Of a DNA stretch of 64,000 bases, positions 1 to 11,045 are shown piece by piece (within the stretch, counting starts at the first letter, position 1; every line of letters starts with the position of its first letter). Made by a program: the position numbers and the translations under genes. The stretch is from contig NC_091578.1 in assembly GCF_042767895.1 (NCBI RefSeq), positions 31,045,992 through 31,109,991 on the forward strand. The letters run 5' to 3'. The notes under the pieces were generated by a model, which searched no databases, was not told where the DNA came from, and saw only the letters and a list, made by a program, of their open reading frames with translations. This DNA comes from Penaeus vannamei (lineage: Eukaryota > Arthropoda > Malacostraca > Decapoda > Penaeidae).

Positions 1-54
1 TTATAGTACACCTTCCTCCCAAGATGTCCAGGGAAAAGACAAAGAGTTGAGGCG

Positions 55-300
55 CTGAACAAGCACTCTTATGAACACAGTATGAACGCTCTGTACACCG
101 ACTTTAGAAAATGAACACTACATGAACACTATGTACAAACCACCCTAACACTCTATACCAATACTATGCTACACGAACAATACATGAACCATATATAAAT
201 GCTAACTGCACGCTTTATACACTGAACACTTCATGAACGCCGTCTGAACACTAACCCAAGACTATATAATTACTATCTAAATAAGGACACTATATTAGTC
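55..300. repeat. degenerate ATGAACACT word array
   Basis: AT-rich DNA in which ATGAAC or TGAACAC recurs at irregular spacing (near 70, 81, 111, 122, 183 and 233), mixed with CTATAC and CTATGTAC variants. There is no fixed period, so it is a heavily diverged short-unit array rather than a microsatellite. It contains no reading frame of note. Confidence 0.65.
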
Positions 301-356
301 TATGCGCCAAAAATTTAAACGTTAAATAAACACCACATTAACTGGACGACATACAG

Positions 357-414
357 GTAGGCCTACAATATAGACGTATTATATTATATTATATCGTAGG
401 CCTACAATATAGAC
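357..414. repeat. 19-bp direct repeat built on the palindrome GTAGGCCTAC
   Basis: GTAGGCCTACAATATAGAC occurs at 357-375 and again at 396-414, separated by 20 bp of TATTA-rich DNA. The first ten bases are a perfect palindrome, so the locus can pair within or between copies. Confidence 0.85.
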
Positions 415-494
415 ACACTGGAAACCACTCTAGGAATACTATACAATCGCTATAAAATAAATAAACGCTGTATTAACATACTACGAATGGTACA

Positions 495-625
495 AAAATG
501 CTATACAAACGCTATGCTAAATGCTATACAAACGCTATGCTAAATGCTATACAAACGCTATGCTAAATGCTATACAAATGCTATGCTAAATGCTATACAA
601 ACGCTATGCTAAATGCCATACAAAC
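495..625. repeat. 23-bp tandem repeat, about 5.5 copies
   Basis: The unit is an internally repetitive AT-rich 23-mer beginning AAATGCTATACAAACG and ending CTATGCT. Copies are almost identical, with one C-to-T change near 579 and decay at the 3' end (about 610-650). It resembles the looser words upstream and may be a recent amplification of them. Confidence 0.92.
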
Positions 626-993
626 CCGAAAGTAAATGCTATGTAAATCGACCCGCCTCCCCGTTATCCTAATCAAAAAACGCTATAACACGCTATAACG
701 ACTAATCTCATTTCGTTAGTACATTCCTCCGTGATTCGTCTACGGCAATTTACTTCAGGTTCTAATACAGCGTAACTGCGGTCCAAGTTTACGGAAGATT
801 CTACATTCTGCGGTTCGACAAATTCCCCTTAAAACATACCGTTTCTTCTTGTTATTCCCACCGCAAATATTTTATTTTTTTTCAATTACGTTTCCAGAAG
901 CGGGATTGTAGATCGCATGATGTACAAATAACATCATAACATAACATCACGCAATAACGATTCAGCAATCCCCCAAGTTGCAATTTTACGTTC
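626..993. other. AT-rich unique sequence, no gene seen
   Basis: Mixed-composition DNA with stops in all frames and a T-rich right end. No transposon end, RNA gene or promoter was recognised. Confidence 0.6.
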
Positions 994-1548
994 TTTTTTT
1001 AAGGGGTAACTCTTTTTTTTATCATTTTTTTTATTAATCTCTCCCTCTCCATTTTTAAGGGGTAACTCTTTTTTATCATTTTTTTTTATTAATCTCTCCC
1101 TCTCCTTTTTTAAGGGGTAACTCTTTTTTTATCATTTTTTTTATTAATCTCTCCCTCTCCTTTTTTAAGGGGTAACTCTTTTTTTATCATTTTTTTTTAT
1201 TAATCTCTCCCTCTCCTTTTTTAAGGGGTAACTCTTTTTTTATCATTTTTTTTATTAATCTCTCCCTCTCCTTTTTTAAGGGGTAACTCTCTTTTTTATC
1301 ATTTTTTTTATTAATCTCTCCCTCTCCTTTTTTAAGGGGTAACTCTTTTTTTATCATTTTTTTTATTAATCTCTCCCTCTCCTTTTTTAAGGGGTAACTC
1401 TTTTTTTATCATTTTTTTTATTAATCTCTCCCTCTCCTTTTTTAAGGGGTAACTCTTTTTTTATCATTTTTTTTATTAATCTCTCCCTCTCCTTTTTTAA
1501 GGGGTAATTCTTTCATTTTTTTTTTATTAATCTCTCCCTCTTTTGCGG
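994..1548. repeat. 55-bp minisatellite, 10 copies
   Basis: AAGGGGTAACTC recurs at 1001, 1057, 1112, 1167, 1223, 1278, 1334, 1389, 1444 and 1499, spacing 55-56 bp. Each unit continues with a T-run, ATCA, a second T-run, ATTAATCTCTCCCTCTCC and a third T-run. Differences are mostly T-run lengths; the last copy is degenerate. Confidence 0.96.
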
Positions 1549-1850
1549 CATGGGAATCTACCGTAATTAATTCAGAAAATGCTAATCATGCACGCAAGTT
1601 ATTCTGCTTTTAGTACACCCGCCTGTTGGTCTGTTAAGTACACCCGCCTGTTGGTCTGTTGAGTACGCCCATCTGCTACCATTTCTTGCTTCCTTTTAAC
1701 GACTATGATAGTTTTATGACCTCGTCTTCAAGTACAAGGACCATTTCATTTTTTGTAACAGATAATTAGCGCATTAAAGTTTATATAACTGAAATTATCA
1801 TGATGGTTAAGCCTAGTAGCGCATAGGCTTCAAATAAATACTAATACTTA
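1549..1850. other. unique sequence with a 25-bp tandem duplication
   Basis: Mostly unique AT-rich DNA. At 1612-1670 a 25-bp unit starting AGTACACCCGCCTGTTGG is present twice, followed by a third partial copy (AGTACGCCC). No coding signal. Confidence 0.7.
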
Positions 1851-1900
1851 CTTTCTTTCTTTCTTTCTTTCTCTCTCTCTCTCTCTCACTCTCTTTCTCT

Positions 1901-1953
<53 letters not shown>
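1851..1953. repeat. (CTTT)n-(CT)n microsatellite
   Basis: CTTT units pass into CT repeats with CTTTCT interruptions. The reverse strand reads as Arg-Glu repeats, a translation artefact. Confidence 0.97.
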
Positions 1954-1961
<8 letters not shown>

Positions 1962-1994
1962 TAACAACGAATAAAAAAACAAATTAAAATCAAA

Positions 1995-2430
1995 AGTAAT
2001 TACCAAATAACAACCGTAAAAAAGAAAGAAGAAAAACGTAATAACTAATATAAAAACTACAAAATTCAAATAAATTAAAACCAATATGACAACCGTAAAA
2101 AAGAAAGAATAAAAAAGTAATCACTAATATAAAAAAAACTACAATAAGGAATAAAAATAAAAATAATTACCAATATAACAACTATAAAAGTGATAAAAAA
2201 TAATCGCTAATATAAAAACCACAAAAAGAAATAAAAATAAAAATAATTACCAATATAACATCTATAAAAAAGGGAAAAAAATAATTACTAATATAAAAAC
2301 AACAAAAAAAAAATAAAAATAATTACCAATATAACATCTATAAAAAAGGAAAAAAATAATTACTAACATAAAAACAAAAAGAAAGAAAAAAAATACCAAC
2401 ATAACCGTAAAAGAAAAGAAAAACCAACAT
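1995..2430. repeat. degenerate tandem repeat of about 78 bp, 6 copies
   Basis: A-rich units share ACCAATATAAC or variants, ending TATAAAAA and AATAATTACTAATATAAAAAC. Anchors lie near 2002, 2080, 2169, 2249, 2324 and 2395 (spacing 71-89 bp). The minus-strand frame over 2262-2582 is repeat translation plus unique sequence and is not called a gene. Confidence 0.85.
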
Positions 2431-2640
2431 ACCTGGCATACCTGAGCAACATACACTTCAAAATTTCCCGCCAGAGAGGTGTTCGCGCGGTCACTGACAC
2501 CAGAAGACTGACCTCGCCTCCCGCGCACACCCGAGGTCAGGTCGGGCCAGGTCAAGCTAATGACCAGATAAAAGGACCTCATGGTTTTACTCGACCGGAT
2601 GTGAGTGGCAATTTAAAGCCCTCGTTTTTGGCTTAATTTG
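2431..2640. other. GC-richer unique island
   Basis: A short CpG-containing segment between AT-rich repeats, with no detectable gene. It holds GAGGTCAGGTCGGGCCAGGTCA (2532 region), a pair of AGGTCA-like half sites; a nuclear-receptor site is only a guess. Confidence 0.45.
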
Positions 2641-2830
2641 TACCTCGAAATGTGGTTTGCTTTTGTTTCATTGCCTTTGTTTGTTTTATTGTTTTATTTT
2701 ATTTGTTTTATTTTGTTTTATTTGTTTTATTGTTTTATTTTATTTGTTTTATTGTTTTATTTTATTTGTTTTATTGTTTTATTTGTACTTCGAGATGTGG
2801 TTTGCTTTTGTTTTCCACTTTTATTTTTAT
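2641..2830. repeat. TTTTATTG low-complexity array inside a 145-bp duplication
   Basis: TACCTCGAAATGTGGTTTGC at 2641 recurs as TACTTCGAGATGTGGTTTGC at 2786. Between them lies a roughly 22-bp repeat of TTTTATTG and TTTTATTTG words. Phe-Leu-rich frames on the plus strand come from the T-rich repeat. Confidence 0.85.
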
Positions 2831-3175
2831 TGTTTTATCCTTTATTACTTTCCCATAAAAATAAGAAGATAAATCAATAAATTGCTAAGTATTATTAACA
2901 TTATAGTTCCTACTCTTACTGCTATCAAAACAAAATTAAAACTAATTATAACTAAAACATTACAGACTTTATCGGCCTTACTTTCATAAAAATTAAAAAA
3001 AAATAATTATTATTAAAACATTTACTGACTTTACCGCCATTACTTTCATCCCAGTAAAGCAAAAATTAAAAAAAAATCACCAAATATTACAAAATCACAA
3101 AAGCAAGAATGACAATAATATTCTCCTTTCCTGCCTTCGTCATCCTATCTCAAGAAAAAAAACAAAAAAAAAACA
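2831..3175. repeat. AT-rich sequence with a 63-bp tandem duplication
   Basis: GACTTTATCGGCCTTACTTTCAT near 2965 is repeated in diverged form near 3028, each followed by an A-rich AAATTAAAAAAAAA tail. The rest is A- and T-rich with no gene. Confidence 0.65.
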
Positions 3176-3475
3176 CGAAACACTTTCTTCAAATAATGAT
3201 AACCTAAAACCCGCCGTAGTGACGTCACCAACCGCCACAAATTCTTCCGATCTTCACATAATCGCAATAAAAAAAAATAAAAAACAATAAAACGCAATAA
3301 AAAAAATAAATATGATAAAAAAACAATAAAAAAATAAGAAGACGATAATTTTTACGAGAACTCTTCCATAAAAATTTTTCCCTCCCGGCCCGGCGACTGC
3401 CATATGTTCCATCGGACACGAAAAACGATTGAGAAGGATCTCGAAGCCGTCCTTTTACCTCGCTCGTAAATCTTT
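3176..3475. other. unique sequence with a CRE palindrome
   Basis: A-rich and CpG-containing unique DNA. The palindrome TGACGTCA lies at 3220-3227. The small minus-strand frame here is lysine/phenylalanine-rich and unsupported. Confidence 0.5.
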
Positions 3476-3600
3476 CATTTTACTTCCTCTCTCTCTTTCC
3501 CTCTTCCTTCTTTCTTCTTTTTTTCGACTTTTTTTTGGGCTGTTTTATTGCTTACTTCCTCTTCTTCTTCCTCCTCCTCCTCCTCTTTGCTGATATCTCT
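3476..3600. repeat. pyrimidine-rich tract (CTTCCT)
   Basis: CT/CTTC-rich block leading into the CA array, including a run of TCC triplets near 3562-3590. Confidence 0.85.
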
Positions 3601-3628
3601 ACTATCATTCTCATTTTCAAACAGATAC

Positions 3629-3664
3629 GTACACACACACACACAGACGCACGCACAGACACAG

Positions 3665-3698
<34 letters not shown>

Positions 3699-3875
3699 AC
3701 ACGCACACACACACGCACACACACACACACACACACGCAAAGACACACGCACAAACACACACACACACACACGCACACACACACACACACACGCACACAC
3801 ACACACACACACACACGCACGCACACACACACACACACACGCGCACACACAGACACGAACAGAAACACACGCACA
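3629..3875. repeat. (CA)n microsatellite with CGCA interruptions
   Basis: About 245 bp of CA repeat broken by CGCA, GACA and AAAGACA. All six overlapping His-Thr or Cys-Val frames are translations of this repeat. Confidence 0.98.
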
Positions 3876-3950
3876 CGAGCATTTACGTTTACCCACACGT
3901 ATAACGAACCGTATAATAACTTGGTCTATGGCTCATAAATAAGAAATATT

Positions 3951-4345
3951 TTCCTCTCCCTCCCTTATCCCCCTCTCACCCCCCCTTCCCCCCCCCCCGC
4001 CATATTGCATGAAAATAAATTAAGCATGTGACCCGGGAAAGGGGGGAGGGGGAGGGAGAGGGGGAGAGGGGGGAGATGAAGGAGGGATAGAGAGATAGGA
4101 GAAAGAGAGGGGGATGGTGAGGGGAGAAAAAGAAAGAGGATAATGAAAGAAATAAAGGCGAAAAAATGGGGGAGACGGAAACAGGAAAGATAGAAGAGAG
4201 AGAGATGGAGCGAAAAAGAAGGAAAAATATGGACGGGCGAAGGAAAAGGTGAAGCGGAAAGATAAAATGTAACGCAGAAAGACACAAAAAGAGATAATAA
4301 AAGGAAGTATAATAAAACGACAGATAAGCTGAAAAGAAAAAAAAA
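3951..4345. repeat. polypurine tract, G-rich to A-rich
   Basis: C-run at 3978-3999, then from about 4038 the plus strand is almost entirely purine, moving from GGGGAGGG to GAAAGA and AAAA. It could form a triplex; no gene. Confidence 0.9.
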
Positions 4346-4760
4346 GAGATAAATAAAATTAAATAACCCAACACGTCTCGCCCAAAGGAATGTAAAACGT
4401 CCAATCACCGAAGCCTTTCCCGCCATTTTTTTCCCGCGCAGCTATGACGTCAGAGACCAGACGTAAATACAAATAATACCTGTTTAACGCCTCTCTTTTT
4501 TCACATGCGCCTTTTTCCCCCCCATGGTAATCTCCCCTGTGGTAAACCTCGCCAAGGAATTCTTCTCTTTTAAATACCCGTGACGGTTACACGAATGATC
4601 CCTTAGTGACGTCACAGCGATTCCCATCTGGTGCCACCCGTCCCTGTCTTAAATCTAATTAGCCAATTCTTAAATCCAATTACTGTATGGCTCCATTAGT
4701 AACAGTAATGATGTTTCTGAAGATGTCTATAATAGCCAATAATGTCTCGAATCAAAATGG
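4346..4760. other. unique sequence with two CRE palindromes
   Basis: Mixed-composition DNA. TGACGTCA occurs at 4445-4452 and 4607-4614, about 160 bp apart. No TATA/initiator arrangement or reading frame ties them to a promoter. Confidence 0.5.
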
Positions 4761-5160
4761 TTGTATCTAATAGTTTTTTTGATAAATGTTTCGGTCATGG
4801 CTATGAATTATGTAATAACATCAAAGATTGTAAAATTCATTATCTCTTTTATGGATAATACAGTATCAATAGTATTAATAGTAGTAGTAAAAGCAGTAAT
4901 GACAATAGTAATAGTGATTGTGATAGTAATAATAAGGATGATGACAACAATAATGATAATAATAATGATGATAATAATAATTACAATACTACTACTACTA
5001 CTACTAATAATGACAAATAAAAAAAAATAATTAATTCAATAAAATAATAACAGTGATGGTAATGAGATGAGGGCGATAAAATTAACAACAACAGTAACGA
5101 TAACGATAACAATAATGATAACGCCGATAAGAACAGCAACAGACGAAACAACAGTAAACA
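4761..5160. repeat. AT-rich trinucleotide region (AAT/GAT/ACA)
   Basis: Runs of AGTAATAGT, AATAATGAT and ACTACT triplets, strongest at 4865-5110. Frames read as Ile/Val/Met runs. Confidence 0.85.
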
Positions 5161-5214
5161 ATATAAAGTACTCCCCAACCCCGTCATGAATGAACCAGAC
5201 AACCATTCAAATAT

Positions 5215-5818
5215 CCTCAACTACCCTCCTTCTCCCCCCCCCCTTCCCCACCTCCACCCCACCCCCTCTAGTCTCGAGAGGCAAGCGACGACCGTTAGGT
5301 AACAACCCACACCCTACTTCCTACCCAATTCGTCTCTCTCTTTGTCTCGCGTTTCCTCCTTCCCCCCTCCCCCCCTTATTATCGTCTCTTCCTTCCCTCT
5401 TTCCTTTACTCCCGAGAGGACGGGGTCTATCATGTTTTCTTCTTGTTTCTCCCTCTTCCTCTTCCCTTTTCTCATTTTCTCTTCTTTACATTTCGCTTCA
5501 TTGCTTCCCCTCTCCTCATTCCCCAATGCACCATTTATCCCCACCTTCTTACTCCCCAATCCACCACCCTCCTCTTCCTAATCCACTTATCATAGCATTC
5601 CCCACTTTCCTTATTCCCCAATCCACCTATTCACCCCCCCTCCTTTCCCCCCTTCTCCCTCCCCCAACCCACCTACCATTCACCCCTCCTTCTCCCCCCC
5701 CTCAAGCCTCCCCCATCACCTGCTACCCCCTTCCCCCCTACCCCCATCCCCTCCCAAACCACCGCTATCCTTCTGTCCCCTCCCCCTCCTCCCCCCGCCC
5801 CGCCCTCCCATCCCGCAG
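5215..5818. repeat. C-rich pyrimidine tract
   Basis: About 600 bp of CCCTCC/CTTCCC sequence with local near-repeats of CCCCAATCCACC (5521-5690). The Pro/Ser-rich frame spanning 5190-5849 follows base composition and shows no domain. The 3' end forms a very long polypyrimidine run ending in GCAG. Confidence 0.9.
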
Positions 5819-5863
5819 GAGTACCTCACCATCCAGTAGTTCATCCTAGTCACGAAGTCCCAG
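5819..5863 (+). other. candidate 45-nt internal exon (weak)
   Basis: The segment lies between a long pyrimidine tract ending CCCGCAG (AG at 5817-5818) and a near-ideal 5' splice site, CCCAG|GTAAGG (GT at 5864). Its 45 nt are a multiple of three; one frame is open (VPHHPVVHPSHEVP) and the other two have stops. A second donor-like TCTG|GTAAGG follows at 5915. No partner exon was found. The opposite strand is also open (WDFVTRMNYWMVRYS). Chance matches are likely in pyrimidine-rich DNA. Confidence 0.15.
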
Positions 5864-6118
5864 GTAAGGACCCATGGGAGCTACCACCTGGAAACCTGGT
5901 ACTTCCTCCTTCTGGTAAGGATGTAACACGTTTTGGTTGCGAAAAGTGTTACAGTTTGGTCCGAGTTCGTATTGTATGTGAACTATATTTCGTTATCAAA
6001 TTTATATAGAAAGAATAGCAAAAATGTGCATTTCTAGTGTTAGATAATTCATAAATCCTAATTTACCATATAATGTAATTGCTAGAACTAGAATTCACAT
6101 GACTTTATCTTTTAGGAA
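5864..6118. other. unique AT-rich sequence
   Basis: No repeat or gene recognised. Confidence 0.5.
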
Positions 6119-6395
6119 CATACGCACGCAACGGACTCTCACACGCACACACAAACAATCGCAAACACACTCACACAAACAGCGACAAACACAAGCAAAC
6201 ACACACACACATACAAACAAGCACCCAAACAATCGCAAACGCACACATACAAACAATCGCAAACACACACGCACACACAATCAACAACAAACACAAGCTA
6301 ACACACACACAATCAACGACAAACACAAGCAAACACACACACACAAACAAGCACAGACACCCGCACAACCAAACCGAACCCACTTCAAACACAAA
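6119..6395. repeat. CA-rich minisatellite with AATCGCAAAC words
   Basis: CACACAAACAATCGCAAACA and CAACGACAAACACAAGC words recur in a CA background. The Thr-His-rich plus frame (6099-6611) begins in this array and is not supported as a gene. Confidence 0.88.
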
Positions 6396-7014
6396 CCTCA
6401 AGTCCCTCCCTTTACAGAAGCGGACTTCCACCTCAACCTCTCTGTGTCCTTCCTAAAGTCCTCTCTGGGTTCTGAGTCCACCTGGAAGCTCAAAGAAAGA
6501 AAGAAAGAAAGAAAGAAAAAAAGAAAGAAAGAAAAAACAGGCTTAGAGATCCTTATCGTGTTCCTGTTTATCCAGCCTCACAGCCTCGGCTTATCAAGAG
6601 GTGCATTGTGACCTCGAATTCCCACGCGCCCACCCCCTACCCCCCACCGAGATAAAGAACAGGGGGAGGGGGAAGGGGGGAGGGGGTCAATTGATAATCT
6701 TTTGGCATTCAATTCATTTCCGAATCTCTGGGATTAACACCTCTGAGACACCTTTGGGACTTGGGGGATTTCGAGGGATCGCACTGATAAGATAACACTA
6801 ACATTCTCTTATAAAAAAAGGTATGCATGAGACCTTGTTTAAAAATGCAGGAGATTGCGTTACCGTGTCGCGTATGTGTCCTTGACCTTCCGACAAATAA
6901 TATTTTCGAAATACATGTTAAACCTTTCCGGATGCATATAGGCCTACAACAAGCTCAAAGCGAACTCAGTCTAAAGGAAAATAGAATAAAGACAAACAGC
7001 ACACAAACAAACAA
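6396..7014. other. unique sequence with an AAAG microsatellite
   Basis: An (AAAG)n run lies at 6494-6537 and a G/C-rich patch near 6630-6690. TAGGCCTA is at 6939-6946. A 77-codon plus-strand frame at 6827-7060 has mixed composition but runs into the repeat downstream and has no recognisable domain. Confidence 0.5.
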
Positions 7015-7245
7015 AGCACAACTAGACTCAATAATTGCCCAAGTAACGCAAAGCAAATAAATAAATAAATAAATAAATAAAAAATAATAAAAAAATAAAA
7101 AATAAAATAAAAAATAAAAAATACACGAATATCACGCTTGGGCCTCTCCAAATAGACTCAACAATTACCCAAGTATCGCAAACCAACAACAACAGCAAGA
7201 GACAAATAAAAGATAAATAAATAAATAAACGAAGACCACGCTTGG
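7015..7245. repeat. 132-bp tandem duplication with AAAT runs
   Basis: CTAGACTCAATAATTGCCCAAG near 7021 recurs as ATAGACTCAACAATTACCCA near 7153. Each copy continues through AAATAAATA microsatellite to CACGCTTGGGCCTC. The copies differ mainly in AAAT-run length. Confidence 0.88.
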
Positions 7246-7371
7246 GCCTCCCCGCCTATGTCAACGAACCCCAGCTGAGCGTCAACAAAAAACAGCTGAT
7301 CGCCCGCACCGCATCTAGGCCATGTGGACGCTAATTACCTGGCTACCTGAGGCGCTGATCGCTTCTTCTCG

Positions 7372-7509
7372 CCCCCCCCCCTCTCTCTATCTCTCCTGTC
7401 GCCTTGTTCCCCCATCTATCAGATCTTTATTACTTCCGATTCCTCTCTCTTTCTCTCCCCGGTTTTCTGTTTCTCGTTTTTTTCCTGTTTCATTTTTTTC
7501 TCTCATTCC

Positions 7510-7553
<44 letters not shown>

Positions 7554-7579
7554 ATTTACCTATCTCTATCTCTCTTTAT

Positions 7580-7619
<40 letters not shown>

Positions 7620-7764
7620 CCCTCTATTTTTATCCTTTTTCTATCTATCCATTATCATCTCTCTCTCTCTCTCTTTCTATATATTTCTCCCCCTTTCTAT
7701 CTATCTATCTATTTCTCCCCCATCTCTCTTTCTATCTATTTCTCCCCCTCTCTCTTTCTATCTA

Positions 7765-7820
<56 letters not shown>

Positions 7821-7840
7821 CCCCCTCTGCCTCCCCTTTC
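7372..7840. repeat. compound CT/TCTA/TA microsatellite
   Basis: CT-rich block with long (CT)n at 7511-7550 and 7770-7816, (TA)n at about 7584-7616 and CTAT tetranucleotides between. It ends in CACCCCCCCC. The 445-codon Leu-Ser frame is repeat translation. Confidence 0.97.
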
Positions 7841-8030
7841 CGTGTCTATCCTTCCCTATTCCTCTGTATCTACCTTCCTGCCCTCCCGTGTCTCATCCAT
7901 CACCCTCTCCCCATTACCTCAACTGCCCTAACCACCAACGCACTTAACAACGCGAATCCAAGCCACATCATTGCTTATCACATCCGCACATCCAAGCCAG
8001 GAACAACGATATTCGCCAGCTGCGTCACAA
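7841..8030. other. short unique island
   Basis: Mixed sequence between two pyrimidine arrays. No gene recognised. Confidence 0.45.
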
Positions 8031-8575
8031 AGCCACCTCCCTCCCTCCCTCTCTTTCCCTCATACACTCCCTCCCTCCTTCTCTCTCTCCCTCCCTCATA
8101 CACTCCCTCTCTCCTCCCTCATGCACTCCCTCCTCCCTCCCTCATACACTCCCTCCCTCCCTCTCTCCCTCATACACTCCCTCCCTCCTCTCCCTTATGC
8201 CACTCCCCTCCTCCCTCCCCACTCCCTCCCCCCTCCCTCTCTCTCACTCATACACTCCCTTCCTCCCTCCTCAATACCTTCTACATTTCCCTAAACCTCC
8301 TCTTGCTTCTGTTCAGGCTCCCTCCTTCCCTCCTCTCTCTCCTCATACGCTCCTCCCCCCTCCCTCCTCACTACCTAATACATTCCCCTCACCCTCCCCT
8401 CCCCCTCTCCCTCATGCTCTCCTCCCTCCCTCCTCACTACCTTATACATACCCCTCCGCCTCCCCTTATCCCCCTCACTCCCTCCCCTTATCCCCCTCTC
8501 CCTCATACGCTCCTCCCCCACCTCACTACCTTATACATTCCCCTCACCCCACCCCCTCCTCTCTCTTCAGGCTCC
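8031..8575. repeat. pyrimidine minisatellite (CCCTCATACACTCCC words)
   Basis: CCCTCCCTCATACACTCCCT recurs six or more times to about 8260. A related set, CTCACTACCTTATACATTCC, follows to 8560. Both lie on a CCCTCC background. Confidence 0.92.
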
Positions 8576-8695
8576 CTCACTCCCTCACTTCCGGCAGAAC
8601 CAGCGGCGGCGGTTCCACAATTTCGCTGTTACACAAATACACGTTCGGATTCCCCATAATAACTGTTGATGGAATGGAGATAACACGGTAATCTT

Positions 8696-8850
8696 TTCGA
8701 AAATACCTGTAAGAAACAAGGAAGGCATTTTATAACTTTTTTTTTATTCGAGAATGTATACCTGTAAGCAGGGAATTTTGTTATATATATATTTTTTTGT
8801 TTGAAAATGTGTACCTGTAAGAAAAAAAGGCATTTTGTACAATTGAAATA
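8696..8850. repeat. tandem repeat of about 55 bp, 3 copies, each with TACCTGTAAG
   Basis: TACCTGTAAG anchors lie at 8703, 8759 and 8811, each followed by an A/G segment and GGCATTTT or GGAATTTT. Copies are diverged by T-run length. The motif resembles a weak 5' splice site. Confidence 0.85.
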
Positions 8851-9590
8851 AGTTCGATGAATCTGTTGGATATAAGGTATGAAAAAATGCACTTGGCGTT
8901 TATATTTGCTCTTTTGTTCATGTAGGGCGGATGAAAACCTGTTTAAAAAGGGTTCCAGTACTCTTCCAATACTCGATTCCACATAAAAACGGGTAACTTA
9001 TAACTTTTATATGTCGCTTCCCAATCCGCTTTATTGACCTTTCCAGCTGTTTTCGAAGCTGACATTTCGGGGAACACACTTTTTAAAACACAATCCTGCT
9101 CATACACCTAAAAAAACAACAACTTTCCGAGGCCGAATTTTGAAAAATGGATGACGCACATCAGCTGTTATGGCTAACCTAACGCGCCAAGCCATGACTC
9201 ATGATATAACAACAACAATACACCCGCTAAGAGACGAACCCCGTGTTCATTTACTCACCTACTCACCGTATACAAATCAACATTCATCAAGCCAACGGTT
9301 TCGAGATGATTCAACTTGCATCATCAACTTTTTGCAATCGGCAAACTGATTCTACGTAGCGTAACGTTCGGCGGCGAGTCAATAAACGTTTACGAAGCAA
9401 ACGTTGAACCATCACCGATACAACAGCTTAAGCCCCGCCCCCTTAGCAGACAAAAGAAAAGAAGAAAAAAGTATCTTTGTTTACTCTCCTCGTAGCGGAC
9501 ACGCCCTCCCTCGCCCCCCCTTCTCCCTCCTTTTCTCTCCCTACCTCTTTCCTCCCCTCCCCACTCCCCTTAAACATTCAGTCCAGATGA
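8851..9590. other. unique sequence, no gene seen
   Basis: About 740 bp of mixed composition, stop-rich in all frames. No RNA gene or transposon terminus was recognised. Confidence 0.55.
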
Positions 9591-9623
9591 GCAAGGGGGA
9601 GAGGGAGAGGGAGAGGGAGAGGG

Positions 9624-9657
<34 letters not shown>

Positions 9658-9660
9658 AGG

Positions 9661-9750
<90 letters not shown>

Positions 9751-9803
9751 TGAGATGAAAGTAAGAAGTAAGAGCAAGAGTAAGAGTAAGAGTGAAGGGA
9801 GAA

Positions 9804-9843
<40 letters not shown>

Positions 9844-9863
9844 AGAGAGAGAGAAGAGAGAAG

Positions 9864-9904
<41 letters not shown>

Positions 9905-9912
9905 CAGACAGA
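9591..9912. repeat. (GGGAGA)n-(GA)n array
   Basis: GGGAGA hexamers (9597-9630) pass into long (GA)n (about 9665-9745), then GTAAGA words and more GA. Arg-Glu and Ser-Leu frames are artefacts. Confidence 0.98.
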
Positions 9913-10102
9913 CAGACAGGCATAGACAAAGATAGAGACAGAGACAGAAAGAATAAGAGACAGATAGAGAGAAAACAAACAAACAACAGCAACAAAAAAC
10001 GAGAGGAAAAGAAAACCAAAAAAACAACAACAACAAAAAGAACACAAGCAAGAGAGAAAGAACAGGGACAGAGAACGAGAAAGAGAGCGAGAGAGAGAGA
10101 GA
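9913..10102. repeat. A-rich purine tract with CAGACA and CAACAA words
   Basis: GACAGACAGG, then AACAAACAACAGCAAC and AAAGAGAGCG words: the A-rich trailing side of the preceding GA array. Confidence 0.8.
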
Positions 10103-10465
10103 CCACTCGACCGCAACGAAAGGTGTGTTAAAACTCCCAAAATAAAACTCGACACGTGAGGACGCCCCCTCCCCCTCCCCCCATTCCCTCCCGCCCCCAC
10201 AGCCCCCCCCCCCCCGACAGCTGCACCGACGGAAGTCCAACCTCGAGCCTGACATTCGAGGATCGAGCCTGACTGCGCTGATGATAATTCACTCGTGCCA
10301 ATTAAATCATTACAGCCTATTCATTTTGCGTGTAATAACTCGCAATTCCTGGGTATTGAAACACGGGAAGACAATATGATAAAAAAGTGATATAATTACT
10401 AATGCTACAAATGTTTGCATTGTGTATAAATGTATATGTGTTGTGCATGTATACACTTTGTATAT
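10103..10465. other. unique island
   Basis: Includes a C-rich patch (10165-10217) and a short repeat, GAGCCTGACATTCGAG/GAGCCTGACTGCG, at 10245-10277. No gene. Confidence 0.5.
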
Positions 10466-10812
10466 CTATTCATCTATTTATCAAATTTTCCACTATTCAT
10501 CCATTCATCCATCTATCCATCTATCTATCCCTCCCTCCATCTATCTATATATATATATATATATCAACTCATCTATCAGTCCATCCATCTATCTATCTAC
10601 CCATCCATCTATCCATCCATCCACCTATCCATCCATCCATCTATCCATCTATCTATCTATCCATCCACCAATCTATCTATCCACCCACCCACCCATCCAT
10701 CCACCTATCCATCCATCCATCTATCCATCTATCTATCCATCCACCAATCTATCTATCTATCTATCCACCTACCCATCCACCCATCCATCTATCCATCTAT
10801 CCATCCATCCGC
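10466..10812. repeat. (TCCA)n/(TCTA)n tetranucleotide array
   Basis: About 345 bp of ATCCATCTATCC with a short TA run near 10547-10563 and a repeated CCACCAATCTATC subunit. All three plus frames (Ile-His-Pro-Ser-Tyr-Leu) are repeat translation. Confidence 0.97.
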
Positions 10813-11045
10813 ACACAAACAAAGAAATACGAAATTAATCCCACAACGGCCACTCTCTTTTAATTTCCGGGCCTATCCATCACTCCCATTGGCGTGCCTA
10901 GGCCTACGCAGATCCACGATATAGGCTGTGAACTATTGGTTCTCTCTGGAATCGATTGTTCCCTCCAGTTGGTCACGACATGAACGACGACGGTGCTGCC
11001 CTCTACCGCCACTGACCTGCACTAACGTCACCAAAGCGGAGATAT
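10813..11045. other. unique island with TAGGCCTA
   Basis: Mixed GC sequence. The palindrome lies at 10899-10906. No gene recognised. Confidence 0.5.

Noticed and set aside
497..1548. CRISPR-like array
   Set aside because: Units are contiguous tandem copies with no unique spacers; the context is eukaryotic.
7322..8659. 445-codon Leu/Ser/Pro frame
   Set aside because: Translation of CT and CCCTCC repeats; no domain and no codon structure.
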